Below the pieces are notes generated by a model. It saw only the letters and a program-made list of their open reading frames with translations. It searched no databases and was not told the DNA's origin. A DNA stretch of 8,170 nucleotides from Rhodocaloribacter sp964552015 (GTDB lineage: Bacteria; Bacteroidota; Rhodothermia; Rhodothermales; ISCAR-4553). Shown in pieces: positions 1 through 5,660 of the stretch (positions are counted from its first letter, which is position 1; every line of letters begins with the position of its first letter). The stretch lies in the NCBI GenBank assembly GCA_964552015.1, contig CAZKFR010000106.1, forward strand, positions 1-8,170, written 5' to 3'. The position numbers were made by a program, and so were the translations under genes.

Positions 1-14
1 CAGCCTGAACCGCC

Positions 15-1256
15 TTGTCCCAGTTGAACGTCGGAGTCGTCTTCGGGGGCGTTTCGCCCGAGCACGAAGTGTCGGTGATCTCGTCGCTGCAGGCGGCGGC
101 GGCCCTGGACCGGAGCCGCTACCGGCCCGTGCCGCTCTACATCGCCAAGGACGGCACCTGGTACACCGGCGCGCATCTGCTGGACATCGAGGCGTACCGG
201 GACCTCGACCGCGTGCGGGCCTCGGCGGTGCCGGTCCGCCTGGACCCGCGGGGCTTCGGCGTACTCGAACTGGTGGAGGACGACGGGCGGCGGTGGCGCC
301 TGCGCCCGCCCCGCCGCCATCGCATCGACGTGATGTTCCTCGGGCTGCACGGCGGTCCGGGTGAGAACGGCGCCCTGCAGGGCCTCTGCGAGACGTTCAA
401 CGTGCCCTACACCGGCAGCGGGGTCCTGGGCTCGGCGCTCGGCATGGACAAGGTGCTCTCGAAGCGGCTCTGCCGTGAGGCGGGCATCCCGGTCGTCGAC
501 TTCGTGGCCTTCCGTGAGGCCGAGTGGGGCTACCGGGAGGAGGCGTGGCTGGACCGGTGCGAGGCCGCCCTCGGCTACCCGGTCGTCGTCAAGCCCGCGC
601 GGCTCGGCTCCTCCATCGGCATCACGAAGGCGAAGGACCGCGCCGCCCTCGACGCGGCCATCGAGGAGGCGTTCCGGTACGACGACAAGGTGATCGTCGA
701 GCGGGCCGTCACCCGGCTCCGGGAGGTCAACTGTTCCGTCCTCGGCGACCCGGACGAGGCCGTGCCGAGCGTGCTCGAAGAGCCGGTCTCGCGCCAGGAA
801 CTGCTCACGTTCCAGGAGAAATACATGCGGGGTGAGGGCGGAGGCGCCAAGGGCCGTCCCCGGCGGCGCGGCGCCAAGCGGGGCGGCGGGCCGGGCGGCA
901 TGGCTTCTCTCGACCGCATCATTCCCGCTCCGCTATCGGATGAACGGACCCGGCAGATCCAGGACCTCGCCGTCCGCGTCTTCCGCCTGTTCGAGTGTGC
1001 CGGCGTCGCCCGCATCGATTTCCTGCTGGACGAGGCCACCGGACAGGTCTATTTCAACGAGATCAACACCATCCCCGGCTCCTTCTCCTTCTACCTGTGG
1101 GAGCCGAGCGGTGTCCCGTTCGACGCGCTCACGCATCGCCTCATCGAGCTGGCGCTGAAGCGGCACCGGGCGGCCAACAGCCGCATTCACACCTACGAGG
1201 TCAACCTGCTGGCCGAGCGGAGCCTGGCGGGGTTGAAGGGGGCCAAGGGCGGCTGA
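15..1256 (+). CDS. ddl: D-alanine--D-alanine ligase
   Basis: ATP-grasp enzyme that joins two D-alanines to make the dipeptide of the peptidoglycan stem, in the cytoplasm. Visible family landmarks: N-terminal VVFGGVSPEHEVS (about 8-20), HGGPGENG at 112-119, YTGSG at 132-136, GMDK at 143-146, the ATP-binding lysine in VVVKPARLGSS (K193), and the metal-binding set D335, E349, N351 in NEINTIPG (348-355). At 413 residues it is longer than the usual 300-370; part of the excess is a Gly/Arg-rich insertion at about 273-295, directly before the conserved MASLDRIIPAPL. Start: TTG at 15 is preceded in frame by TGA at 6-8, so the start must be TTG 15 or TTG 24; 15 gives the usual spacing to FGG. No ribosome-binding site can be judged in the 14 bases upstream. 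It converges on psuG with a 3-base gap between stop codons. Confidence 0.95.
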   Translation: MSQLNVGVVFGGVSPEHEVSVISSLQAAAALDRSRYRPVPLYIAKDGTWYTGAHLLDIEAYRDLDRVRASAVPVRLDPRGFGVLELVEDDGRRWRLRPPRRHRIDVMFLGLHGGPGENGALQGLCETFNVPYTGSGVLGSALGMDKVLSKRLCREAGIPVVDFVAFREAEWGYREEAWLDRCEAALGYPVVVKPARLGSSIGITKAKDRAALDAAIEEAFRYDDKVIVERAVTRLREVNCSVLGDPDEAVPSVLEEPVSRQELLTFQEKYMRGEGGGAKGRPRRRGAKRGGGPGGMASLDRIIPAPLSDERTRQIQDLAVRVFRLFECAGVARIDFLLDEATGQVYFNEINTIPGSFSFYLWEPSGVPFDALTHRLIELALKRHRAANSRIHTYEVNLLAERSLAGLKGAKGG

Positions 1257-1259
1257 GGT

Positions 1260-2138
1260 TCAGGCGACGGCCAGGAGAAGGGCCCGTGCGATACGGGCGG
1301 CGATGCGGGCGTTGTGGACCAGCAGGGCGCGGTTGGCCTGGAGCGACCGCCCCGCCGTCCGCTCCGCCAGACGGGCCAGCAGGAACGGGGTGACGGCGGC
1401 CGAGCGCAGCCCCTGCCTCCGGGCCTCGGCGTGGGCTTCCTCGATGGCGGGCTCGATCTCCTCGCGCGGGATCTCGGCCTCTTCCGGGATGGGCACCATC
1501 ACGAGCGTGGCGCCCGGCAGCCCGAGCGTCTGGCGGGTGTGCACGAGCCGGGCTACCTCCTCCGGCGTGTCACACCGCACGTCGACGGGCAGGCCACTCC
1601 GGCGGCTGTAGAACGCCGGCATCTCGTCCGTGCCGTAGCCGACGACCGTGACGCCGCGCGTCTCGAGCACTTCGCGCGTGGCGGGCAGGTCCAGGATGGC
1701 CTTCGGGCCGGCGCACACGACCGTCATCGGCGTCTGGGCCAGGGCCTCCAGGTCGGCGCTGACGTCGAAGCTGCCGTGGCCGGGGGGGCCGCTGCCCCGG
1801 TGCACCCCCCCGATGCCGCCGGTGGCGAAGACCGGGATGCCGTGGCGGTCGGCGAGCCACATCGTCGCGGCCACGGTGGTGGCGCCGTCGCGCCGGCGGG
1901 CCAGGACCACCGGCAGGTCGCGCAGGCTCACCTTGGCCACGTCGCCGGCCGTGGCCAGGTGCCGGATCTGCTCCTCCGACAGGCCGACGACGATGCGCCC
2001 GCCCACGATGCCGATGGTACGGGGCGTGGCGCCTTCTGACCGTACGGCTGCCTCCATGGCCAGGGCCGTCTCGACGTTTTCGGGGTAGGGCAGGCCGTGC
2101 GCGATGACGGTCGATTCGAGGGCGACGAGCGGTTGCAT
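1260..2138 (-). CDS. psuG: Pseudouridine-5'-phosphate glycosidase
   Basis: Cleaves (reversibly) pseudouridine 5'-phosphate to uracil and ribose 5-phosphate, splitting the C-glycosidic bond in the second step of pseudouridine breakdown; cytoplasmic. The 292-residue protein is close to the usual family length and shows the family core: ALESTVIAHGLPYPENVE at 6-22, VSLRDLP at 70-76, GATTVAATM at 85-93, FATGGIGGVHRG at 104-115, VCAGPKAILD at 141-150 and SLQANRALLVHNAR near the C-terminus. By spacing to the E. coli enzyme, the active-site residues correspond to E8, K69, H113, D129, K146 and N269, all present. There is a four-residue Gly/Pro insertion (GSGPPGHG region, 115-122) between H113 and D129. 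Start is ATG; no clear Shine-Dalgarno precedes it. The partner kinase PsuK is not in the window. It is transcribed towards ddl and away from the tnpB element. Confidence 0.95.
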   Translation of the reverse strand: MQPLVALESTVIAHGLPYPENVETALAMEAAVRSEGATPRTIGIVGGRIVVGLSEEQIRHLATAGDVAKVSLRDLPVVLARRRDGATTVAATMWLADRHGIPVFATGGIGGVHRGSGPPGHGSFDVSADLEALAQTPMTVVCAGPKAILDLPATREVLETRGVTVVGYGTDEMPAFYSRRSGLPVDVRCDTPEEVARLVHTRQTLGLPGATLVMVPIPEEAEIPREEIEPAIEEAHAEARRQGLRSAAVTPFLLARLAERTAGRSLQANRALLVHNARIAARIARALLLAVA

Positions 2139-2343
2139 GGCAACGAGGGCTGGCGAAGCGAGGGCGCGGCGTCAGGGCCGTTCAGGGAGCAAAGGCGTCG
2201 GGCCGAGCCGCCGGATCGACCGTTCGGCAGGATACCCGTAACCTGTTCGGTAGTCTTCCATATGTACGTTGCTGTGATGTAAATTGGAGTAATATAATAT
2301 TAAAAATTTTTGCAATGATTATTGGATTTCTGTGTAATAAGCT
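2139..2343. other. Spacer grading from GC-rich to strongly AT-rich
   Basis: This gap has no convincing gene. It begins with the GC-rich leader of psuG (2139-2240) and becomes AT-rich from about 2260; the 60 bases at 2281-2340 contain only about 11 G/C, against roughly 70% GC in neighbouring genes. It holds a perfect A5T5 palindrome (2302-2311) and a TATAAT hexamer (2293-2298). Where the host spacer ends and the insertion element begins is not resolved; a border somewhere in about 2305-2340 is likely, judged from the hairpin at 2344-2398. Confidence 0.6.
2269..2298 (+). promoter_or_regulatory. Possible sigma-70-like promoter
   Basis: A perfect TATAAT (2293-2298) lies 18 bases after TTGCTG (2269-2274), which matches only the first three bases of the TTGACA consensus. 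It points towards tnpB, 150 bases upstream of its start codon, so a transcript would carry a long leader containing the left-end hairpin. No TAnnTTTG motif of the classical Bacteroidota promoter type was seen. AT-richness alone makes such matches common, so this is weak. If the element inserted downstream of it, this could be the original promoter of the 3667 gene. Confidence 0.3.
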
Positions 2344-2398
2344 CCGTCCTCTCCCCGTAGGGTTTCCTTTACAGAAACGGGGAAGCACGAGGGGGCGG
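2344..2398 (+). repeat. Left-end imperfect hairpin of the IS element
   Basis: A long irregular stem. Segments 2344-2347 pair with 2395-2398 (one G.T), 2348-2351 with 2389-2392, 2352-2356 with 2379-2383, and 2362-2366 with 2374-2378, closing a 7-base loop (CTTTACA). Bulges are at 2357-2361, 2384-2388 and 2393-2394. Subterminal imperfect hairpins like this are what TnpA binds at IS200/IS605 left ends. It could alternatively act as leader RNA structure in the tnpB mRNA. Confidence 0.55.
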
Positions 2399-2449
2399 TT
2401 GCATACGACCGAACGGGAACTCTGATGGCATCTCATAATAGTCTTTAGT

Positions 2450-3589
2450 ATGCGCAGGACGTTCAAATACCGCCTCTACACATCCAAAAAAGATAAGCAC
2501 CTGATCGAGCAGATTGAGGTTGCCGCTTCGATCTGGAATCATTCCGTGGCGCTGACTCGGCGGTACTACCGCCTCTACGGAAAACACCTCGGCGCGAACC
2601 GGCTGATGAAGCACATCTCCAAACTTCGCCGCCGCAATCCGTACTGGCAGAAGCTCGGCTCGCAGGCCGTGCAGGACGTCATCCAGCGGCTTGATAGAGC
2701 ATACCAGCGGTTCTTCAAAGGACAGGGTGGACGCCCCGGCTTCAAGAAGCGTCGGAAGTACTCGTCGTTCACCCTGAAGCAGACCGGGTGGAAGTACCTT
2801 GGTGGTAACCGGCTCCGTATAGGCCGCCATAACTACAAGTTCTGCTTCTCTCGCCCGATCGAGGGCGAGATCAAAACCGTTACGATCAAGCGTGACCGCT
2901 GCGGGGATCTGTGGGTTTGCTTCTCCGTCGTCATTCTCGATGTCGCCCCTTCGGCAGTAGGTTGTAATGGCCACGCCGTGGGACTCGATTTCGGACTGAA
3001 GACGTTCCTGACGTCTTCCGATGGAGACAGGTACGAAGCCCCACAGCCCTTCAAGAAGAGCCTTAAGGAGATGGCAAAGCGTCAGCGCAGCCTTTCCCGT
3101 AAGCTCCGAGGCTCGAACAACCGCCGCAAAGCCCGTATCCGCGTGGCCAAGCTGCATCGCCGCATCGCAGATCAGCGGCGAGACTGGCATTTCAGGCTGG
3201 CCCACAAGATCTGCGACGATGCCGATGTGATCTGCCTCGAAGACCTCTGCCTGAAAGGGATGCAGGCCATGTGGGGCAGGAAGGTTGGTGATCTCGGCTA
3301 TGGGCAGTTCGTGTCGATCCTTCGGTATGTCGCACAGAAGCGTGGCAAGACCGTGGTGCAGGTGGACCGCTTCTTCGCCAGTAGCAAGACCTGCTCGGAC
3401 TGCGGAGCCTTGAATCAGACGCTCAGCCTCTCGGATCGGGAATGGCTATGTGTTTCGTGTGGCAGCCTGCATGATCGCGATGTAAACGCGGCGGTAAACA
3501 TTCGGGACAGGGCCTTGTCCCGTGCCGTAGGCGACATAAGACCGTCTACCGCTGCCGATAGGCGGTCGGCGACGGCTGTCGCTGCTTGA
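2450..3589 (+). CDS. tnpB: RNA-guided transposon endonuclease TnpB
   Basis: TnpB proteins are omega-RNA-guided DNA nucleases that cut the vacated donor site, helping the element persist; they are ancestors of Cas12. The 379-residue protein is near the usual 350-410. N-terminal RNA/TAM-binding part (about 1-170) opens with the typical FKYRLY start. The catalytic triad of RuvC is intact: D180 (VGLDFG), E264 (ICLEDL) and D344 (HDRDVNAA). The spacings of 84 and 80 residues resemble ISDra2 TnpB (87 and 83). The zinc finger C315-x2-C318...C334-x2-C337 sits between RuvC-II and III. ATG 2450 is chosen because an in-frame TGA lies a short way upstream; no Shine-Dalgarno is visible. The last 15-20 codons are low-complexity (RPSTAADRRSATAVAA) and overlap structured omega-RNA sequence, so coding is probably constrained by RNA folding. 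With the nuclease residues kept, it does not look like a domesticated dead-TnpB regulator. Confidence 0.95.
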   Translation: MRRTFKYRLYTSKKDKHLIEQIEVAASIWNHSVALTRRYYRLYGKHLGANRLMKHISKLRRRNPYWQKLGSQAVQDVIQRLDRAYQRFFKGQGGRPGFKKRRKYSSFTLKQTGWKYLGGNRLRIGRHNYKFCFSRPIEGEIKTVTIKRDRCGDLWVCFSVVILDVAPSAVGCNGHAVGLDFGLKTFLTSSDGDRYEAPQPFKKSLKEMAKRQRSLSRKLRGSNNRRKARIRVAKLHRRIADQRRDWHFRLAHKICDDADVICLEDLCLKGMQAMWGRKVGDLGYGQFVSILRYVAQKRGKTVVQVDRFFASSKTCSDCGALNQTLSLSDREWLCVSCGSLHDRDVNAAVNIRDRALSRAVGDIRPSTAADRRSATAVAA

Positions 3590-3648
3590 TGGCAGAATCT
3601 CCCGGATTCATCCGGGGGAGTAGGTCAAGACATTCACCATAGCTCAGC
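3500..3648 (+). ncRNA. Predicted TnpB omega-RNA (reRNA) with guide
   Basis: Scaffold predicted from four consecutive stems read by eye: 3503-3510/3515-3522 (8 bp, one G.T, loop GGCC); 3540-3548/3559-3567 (9 bp, one G.T, 10-base loop); 3568-3573/3578-3583 (6 bp, one G.T, loop GGCT); and 3598-3606/3611-3619 (9 bp, one G.T, loop TTCA). Loop bases 3552-3557 (CTGCCG) can pair with 3590-3595 (TGGCAG), a possible pseudoknot. The RNA overlaps the tnpB 3' end and runs through the right end, as is known for the family. Bases after TCAA (from 3629, about 16-20 nt: GACATTCACCATAGCTCAGC) would be the guide, i.e. the right flank of the donor site. The 5' boundary is a guess from the first hairpin. Confidence 0.65.
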
Positions 3649-3651
3649 AAG

Positions 3652-3659
3652 AGGGAGGG
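3652..3659 (+). promoter_or_regulatory. Ribosome-binding site of the HEAT-like gene
   Basis: AGGGAGGG lies 7 bases upstream of ATG 3667. It is a strong purine-rich Shine-Dalgarno-like sequence in a window where other starts lack one, and it supports 3667 as the start. It lies just beyond the predicted omega-RNA guide segment. Confidence 0.6.
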
Positions 3660-3666
3660 TCTGGCT

Positions 3667-4146
3667 ATGAAACAGCACATCTTGAGTCGGGGCGTGTTCC
3701 TGGTTCTGATACTGGGGCTGATGGTGCCGGGAGCGGCCCGTTCGTCCGCGTTCGTGACGCCGGGGGACGACGATCCGCAAGAGGCCCTGGCGGCGCTCGA
3801 GGCGCAGGCGAACGAGGCCGTTGCGAAGGCCGCCTGGAAGGTCTTCAGCGAGAACCTCGTCGTGGCCCTGCAATCCGACCACGACGGCCTTCGCGAGGCG
3901 GCCATGCGGTACGTCATCCAGTACGGCGACCGGGTCGACGTCCGGGCGGCCGTTTTCGACGTAGTGCGTCTCTACCGGGATCATGACAACGACGGCCTGC
4001 GACGCATGGCGATCGTCACCCTGGGCCACATGGACAGCGACTGGGCCATTGGCTTCCTCCGGCTCTCGGAGGACTTCGAGCAGGATGGCGCGCTGAAACA
4101 TACGATCCGCGCGGTCATCGAGCAGCATCGCACGGCGGGAGGGTGA
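3667..4146 (+). CDS. Exported HEAT-repeat-like protein of unknown function
   Basis: A 159-residue protein that I cannot assign to a named family. Residues 1-28 form a signal peptide: basic start (MKQHILSR), hydrophobic core at about 9-22 and a likely cleavage near ARSSA. The mature part is helical with two similar units, DHDGLREAAMRYVIQYGD (71-88) and DNDGLRRMAIVTLGHMDSD (107-125). These resemble HEAT-type helical repeats, with a third, weaker unit around 141-155. Such repeats usually mediate protein-protein contacts; no catalytic motif is seen. It is probably periplasmic. ATG 3667 is backed by an AGGGAGGG 7 bases upstream. The IS right end lies 38 bases before the start codon, so its original promoter may have been displaced and it may now depend on read-through from tnpB. 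It ends in a GC-rich hairpin shared with the convergent DUF2911 gene. Confidence 0.8.
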   Translation: MKQHILSRGVFLVLILGLMVPGAARSSAFVTPGDDDPQEALAALEAQANEAVAKAAWKVFSENLVVALQSDHDGLREAAMRYVIQYGDRVDVRAAVFDVVRLYRDHDNDGLRRMAIVTLGHMDSDWAIGFLRLSEDFEQDGALKHTIRAVIEQHRTAGG

Positions 4147-4172
4147 GCCCGCATCGCGATAACGTCCGAAGA

Positions 4173-4198
4173 GGGGCCCGTGCCGGTGCATGGGCCCC
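4173..4198. terminator. GC-rich hairpin between convergent genes
   Basis: An 11-bp stem (4173-4183 with 4188-4198, one G.T pair) closes a 4-base loop CGGT. It lies 26 bases after the stop of the + strand gene and 18 bases from the stop of the - strand DUF2911 gene, which fits a bidirectional terminator. There is no T-run on either side, so it may work as a pause or RNA-stabilising structure instead. Confidence 0.55.
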
Positions 4199-4216
4199 CC
4201 GGGTGTCAGGGGCGAG

Positions 4217-4783
4217 TCAGTTCGCCGGACGGATCGGGATGGAGACCATCGTCCGGTCCCAGCGCATGACGAGGTTCGTGCCGCCCTCGGCTTCCTCGAA
4301 GGCGATGGTGAACGCCTCGTACGTCTCCGGGGTGGTGGTGACGGGCACCTCGAAGCGGAGCACGTCGGCCTCCGGGTTGTACCGAAAGGCGCCCCACTGG
4401 CCGAGCTCCCGGTTGAGGATGATGGTCCACGTGTCCTGCTCGGGGATCGTGAACAGGGCGTAGGTGCCGGCCGGCAGCCGGTGGCCGGCGATCTCGATGT
4501 CGCCCGTGGTGGTCAGTTCGGTGGCCTCGTTGGCGCCGGTGCGCCAGACCTTGCCGTACGGCACCAGTTCCCCGAAGATGACGCGGCCGCGCTTGCGGGG
4601 CGACGAATAGGTGACCTTCAGGTAGGTGTCCCCGAGCTTGGTGTGGGCGATCATGGTGGGGCTGGCACGGGGGTCGGGCGGCGGCACCACCTCGCCTTCC
4701 TGCGCGCGGACCGACGACGCCATGAAGGCGGACAGCAACAGGATGAGGGTGGAGCTGAGGATCGGCTGGATGCGGTTCATCAT
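4217..4783 (-). CDS. DUF2911 family exported protein
   Basis: A 188-residue protein with the DUF2911 signature: RASPTMIAHTKLGD (39-52), TYSSPRKRGRVIFGELVPYG (58-77), KVWRTGANEATELT (78-91), LPAGTYALFTIP (103-114), WTIILN (119-124) and the closing LVMRWDRTMVSIPI. The family is common in Bacteroidota and has no established function; a beta-rich fold is expected. Residues 1-28 form a signal peptide (hydrophobic core about 8-21, cleavage probably after VRA-Q), and no lipobox cysteine is present, so a soluble periplasmic or secreted product is likely. Two adjacent ATG codons open the gene (4783 and 4780) and the sequence does not decide between them. It is the last gene of the minus-strand cluster, 58 bases after the DUF6503-like lipoprotein gene. 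Confidence 0.9.
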   Translation of the reverse strand: MMNRIQPILSSTLILLLSAFMASSVRAQEGEVVPPPDPRASPTMIAHTKLGDTYLKVTYSSPRKRGRVIFGELVPYGKVWRTGANEATELTTTGDIEIAGHRLPAGTYALFTIPEQDTWTIILNRELGQWGAFRYNPEADVLRFEVPVTTTPETYEAFTIAFEEAEGGTNLVMRWDRTMVSIPIRPAN

Positions 4784-4841
4784 GGGGCGCTCGAAGGTTG
4801 GGTGAGGGGGAACGTAGGGAAGGAATATAGGGCCAGGGGGC

Positions 4842-5585
4842 TCAGTCGGAAAGAGGCGTCACGCGGACGTTCTCCAGCACGATGTCCGAGACGTGGGTGA
4901 GCCGCCCTTCCTCGAAGAGGGTTTCGTAGTGCTCCACGTCGCCCACGCCCACCGAGTCGGCCTTGTAGTTGTGGTAGTCCGCAAAGCGCACCCCGCCCAC
5001 GGTGCGCACGTTGTAGGCCTCGCGGAAGCGCGATCCGGTGACGTTGGTGTAGTAGAAATAGGCGAGGTAATCCATGGTGGCGCGGTCCCGGTGGAACCAG
5101 TACACGAAGCGGTCCTGGTAGTCCCGCCCGCCGCCTTCGGGGCGGAAGGTGATCTCGACCTCGTGGTAGGGCTCGCCCCGGATCGTGGTGGCGCCGAGGT
5201 AGCGTTTCTGTACGGCGGGATCGTTCAGCGGGAAGGGCAACAGGGCGAAGTACACCACCGAGTTGACGTCTTCCTCCATCTTGAGCCGCTCTTTCTCGGT
5301 GAGATCCACGCGCCGGCCGTCGACCTCGCGGTAGAGTTCGTCGTTGTTGAGCACCTCGCGGACAGCGCCGGTGGAGTCGGTGTAGAGGCGCTCGTACTGG
5401 AAGCGGCCGCCGTCGCGGGTGATGCGGAAGTGCTTGCCGCGGAAGTCGAACTCCACCACGGCGTGGCGCAGGACGTCGCCCCCGTGCGTGGCGATGGCGG
5501 CGTCGACGATGGCCTGCGGGTCGGGCGGGCCGCCGGCACAGGCGGCCAGGAGCGCGGCGAGAAGGAGCGGGGTGAGGCGGTGCAT
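4842..5585 (-). CDS. DUF6503-like lipoprotein
   Basis: A 247-residue predicted outer-membrane or periplasmic lipoprotein. From ATG 5585 the protein opens MHRLTPLLLAALLAAC, a short lipoprotein signal with lipobox LAAC, the lipidated cysteine being residue 16. An upstream GTG at 5612 would add nine residues and spoil the signal, so 5585 is preferred. The body resembles the Bacteroidota family DUF6503, recognised from memory by segments such as THGGDVLRHAVVEFDFRGK, EDVNSVVYFALLPFPLND, KRYLGATTIRGEPYHEV, RPEGGGRDYQDRFVYW, TMDYLAYFYYTN and GSRFREAYNVRTVGGVRFAD. The function is unknown; a LolA-like or lipid-binding beta fold is possible but is inference. It follows the transporter gene by 75 bases on the same strand and precedes DUF2911, probably in one transcript. 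Confidence 0.85.
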   Translation of the reverse strand: MHRLTPLLLAALLAACAGGPPDPQAIVDAAIATHGGDVLRHAVVEFDFRGKHFRITRDGGRFQYERLYTDSTGAVREVLNNDELYREVDGRRVDLTEKERLKMEEDVNSVVYFALLPFPLNDPAVQKRYLGATTIRGEPYHEVEITFRPEGGGRDYQDRFVYWFHRDRATMDYLAYFYYTNVTGSRFREAYNVRTVGGVRFADYHNYKADSVGVGDVEHYETLFEEGRLTHVSDIVLENVRVTPLSD

Positions 5586-5660
5586 GGCGAGGATGGATGC
5601 GTGGACGAACACGGCAGCAACGATACGTGCCGCAAGGATACAGGGGTCCGGGAAGCGGCT

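Larger units (their letters stand above)
2331..3628 (+). mobile_element. IS200/IS605-superfamily element, tnpB-only (IS1341-like)
   Basis: The unit comprises a left-end imperfect hairpin (2344-2398), a complete tnpB (2450-3589) and a right-end hairpin (3598-3619) followed by TCAA (3625-3628). The right end has GAAT at 3595-3598 immediately before the hairpin and TCAA after it. This is the same guide/cleavage tetranucleotide pair known for the right end of IS608, where TnpA recognises the single-stranded ends. No Y1 transposase gene (tnpA) is in the window, so movement would need TnpA supplied in trans. Base composition of the tnpB part (about 58% GC in a sampled line) is lower than its neighbours. 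The right border is well supported. The left border is approximate: TTTC at 2327-2330 is one TT-initial candidate for the target tetranucleotide, but others nearby are possible. No terminal inverted repeats or target duplication are expected in this family. Confidence 0.75.

Noticed and set aside
1314..2039. A + strand frame opposite psuG
   Set aside because: Composition is Arg/Gly/His-rich shadow sequence; psuG on the other strand has every expected catalytic residue.
2367..2373. TTAC-containing loop (CTTTACA) as the IS left target tetranucleotide
   Set aside because: It lies inside the loop of the left-end hairpin, whereas the target should sit outside and 5' of the hairpin.
2369..3205. 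A 278-residue frame antisense to tnpB
   Set aside because: No recognisable domain, overlaps the well-supported tnpB and the left-end hairpin; likely chance.
2450..3589. TnpB as a domesticated nuclease-dead regulator (TldR-like) of the downstream gene
   Set aside because: All three RuvC acidic residues and the zinc-finger cysteines are present, and the transposon ends look intact.
5612..5632. Hairpin CGGCA/TGCCG between transporter and lipoprotein genes as a terminator
   Set aside because: Only 5 bp with an 11-base loop and no T-run; too weak to call.
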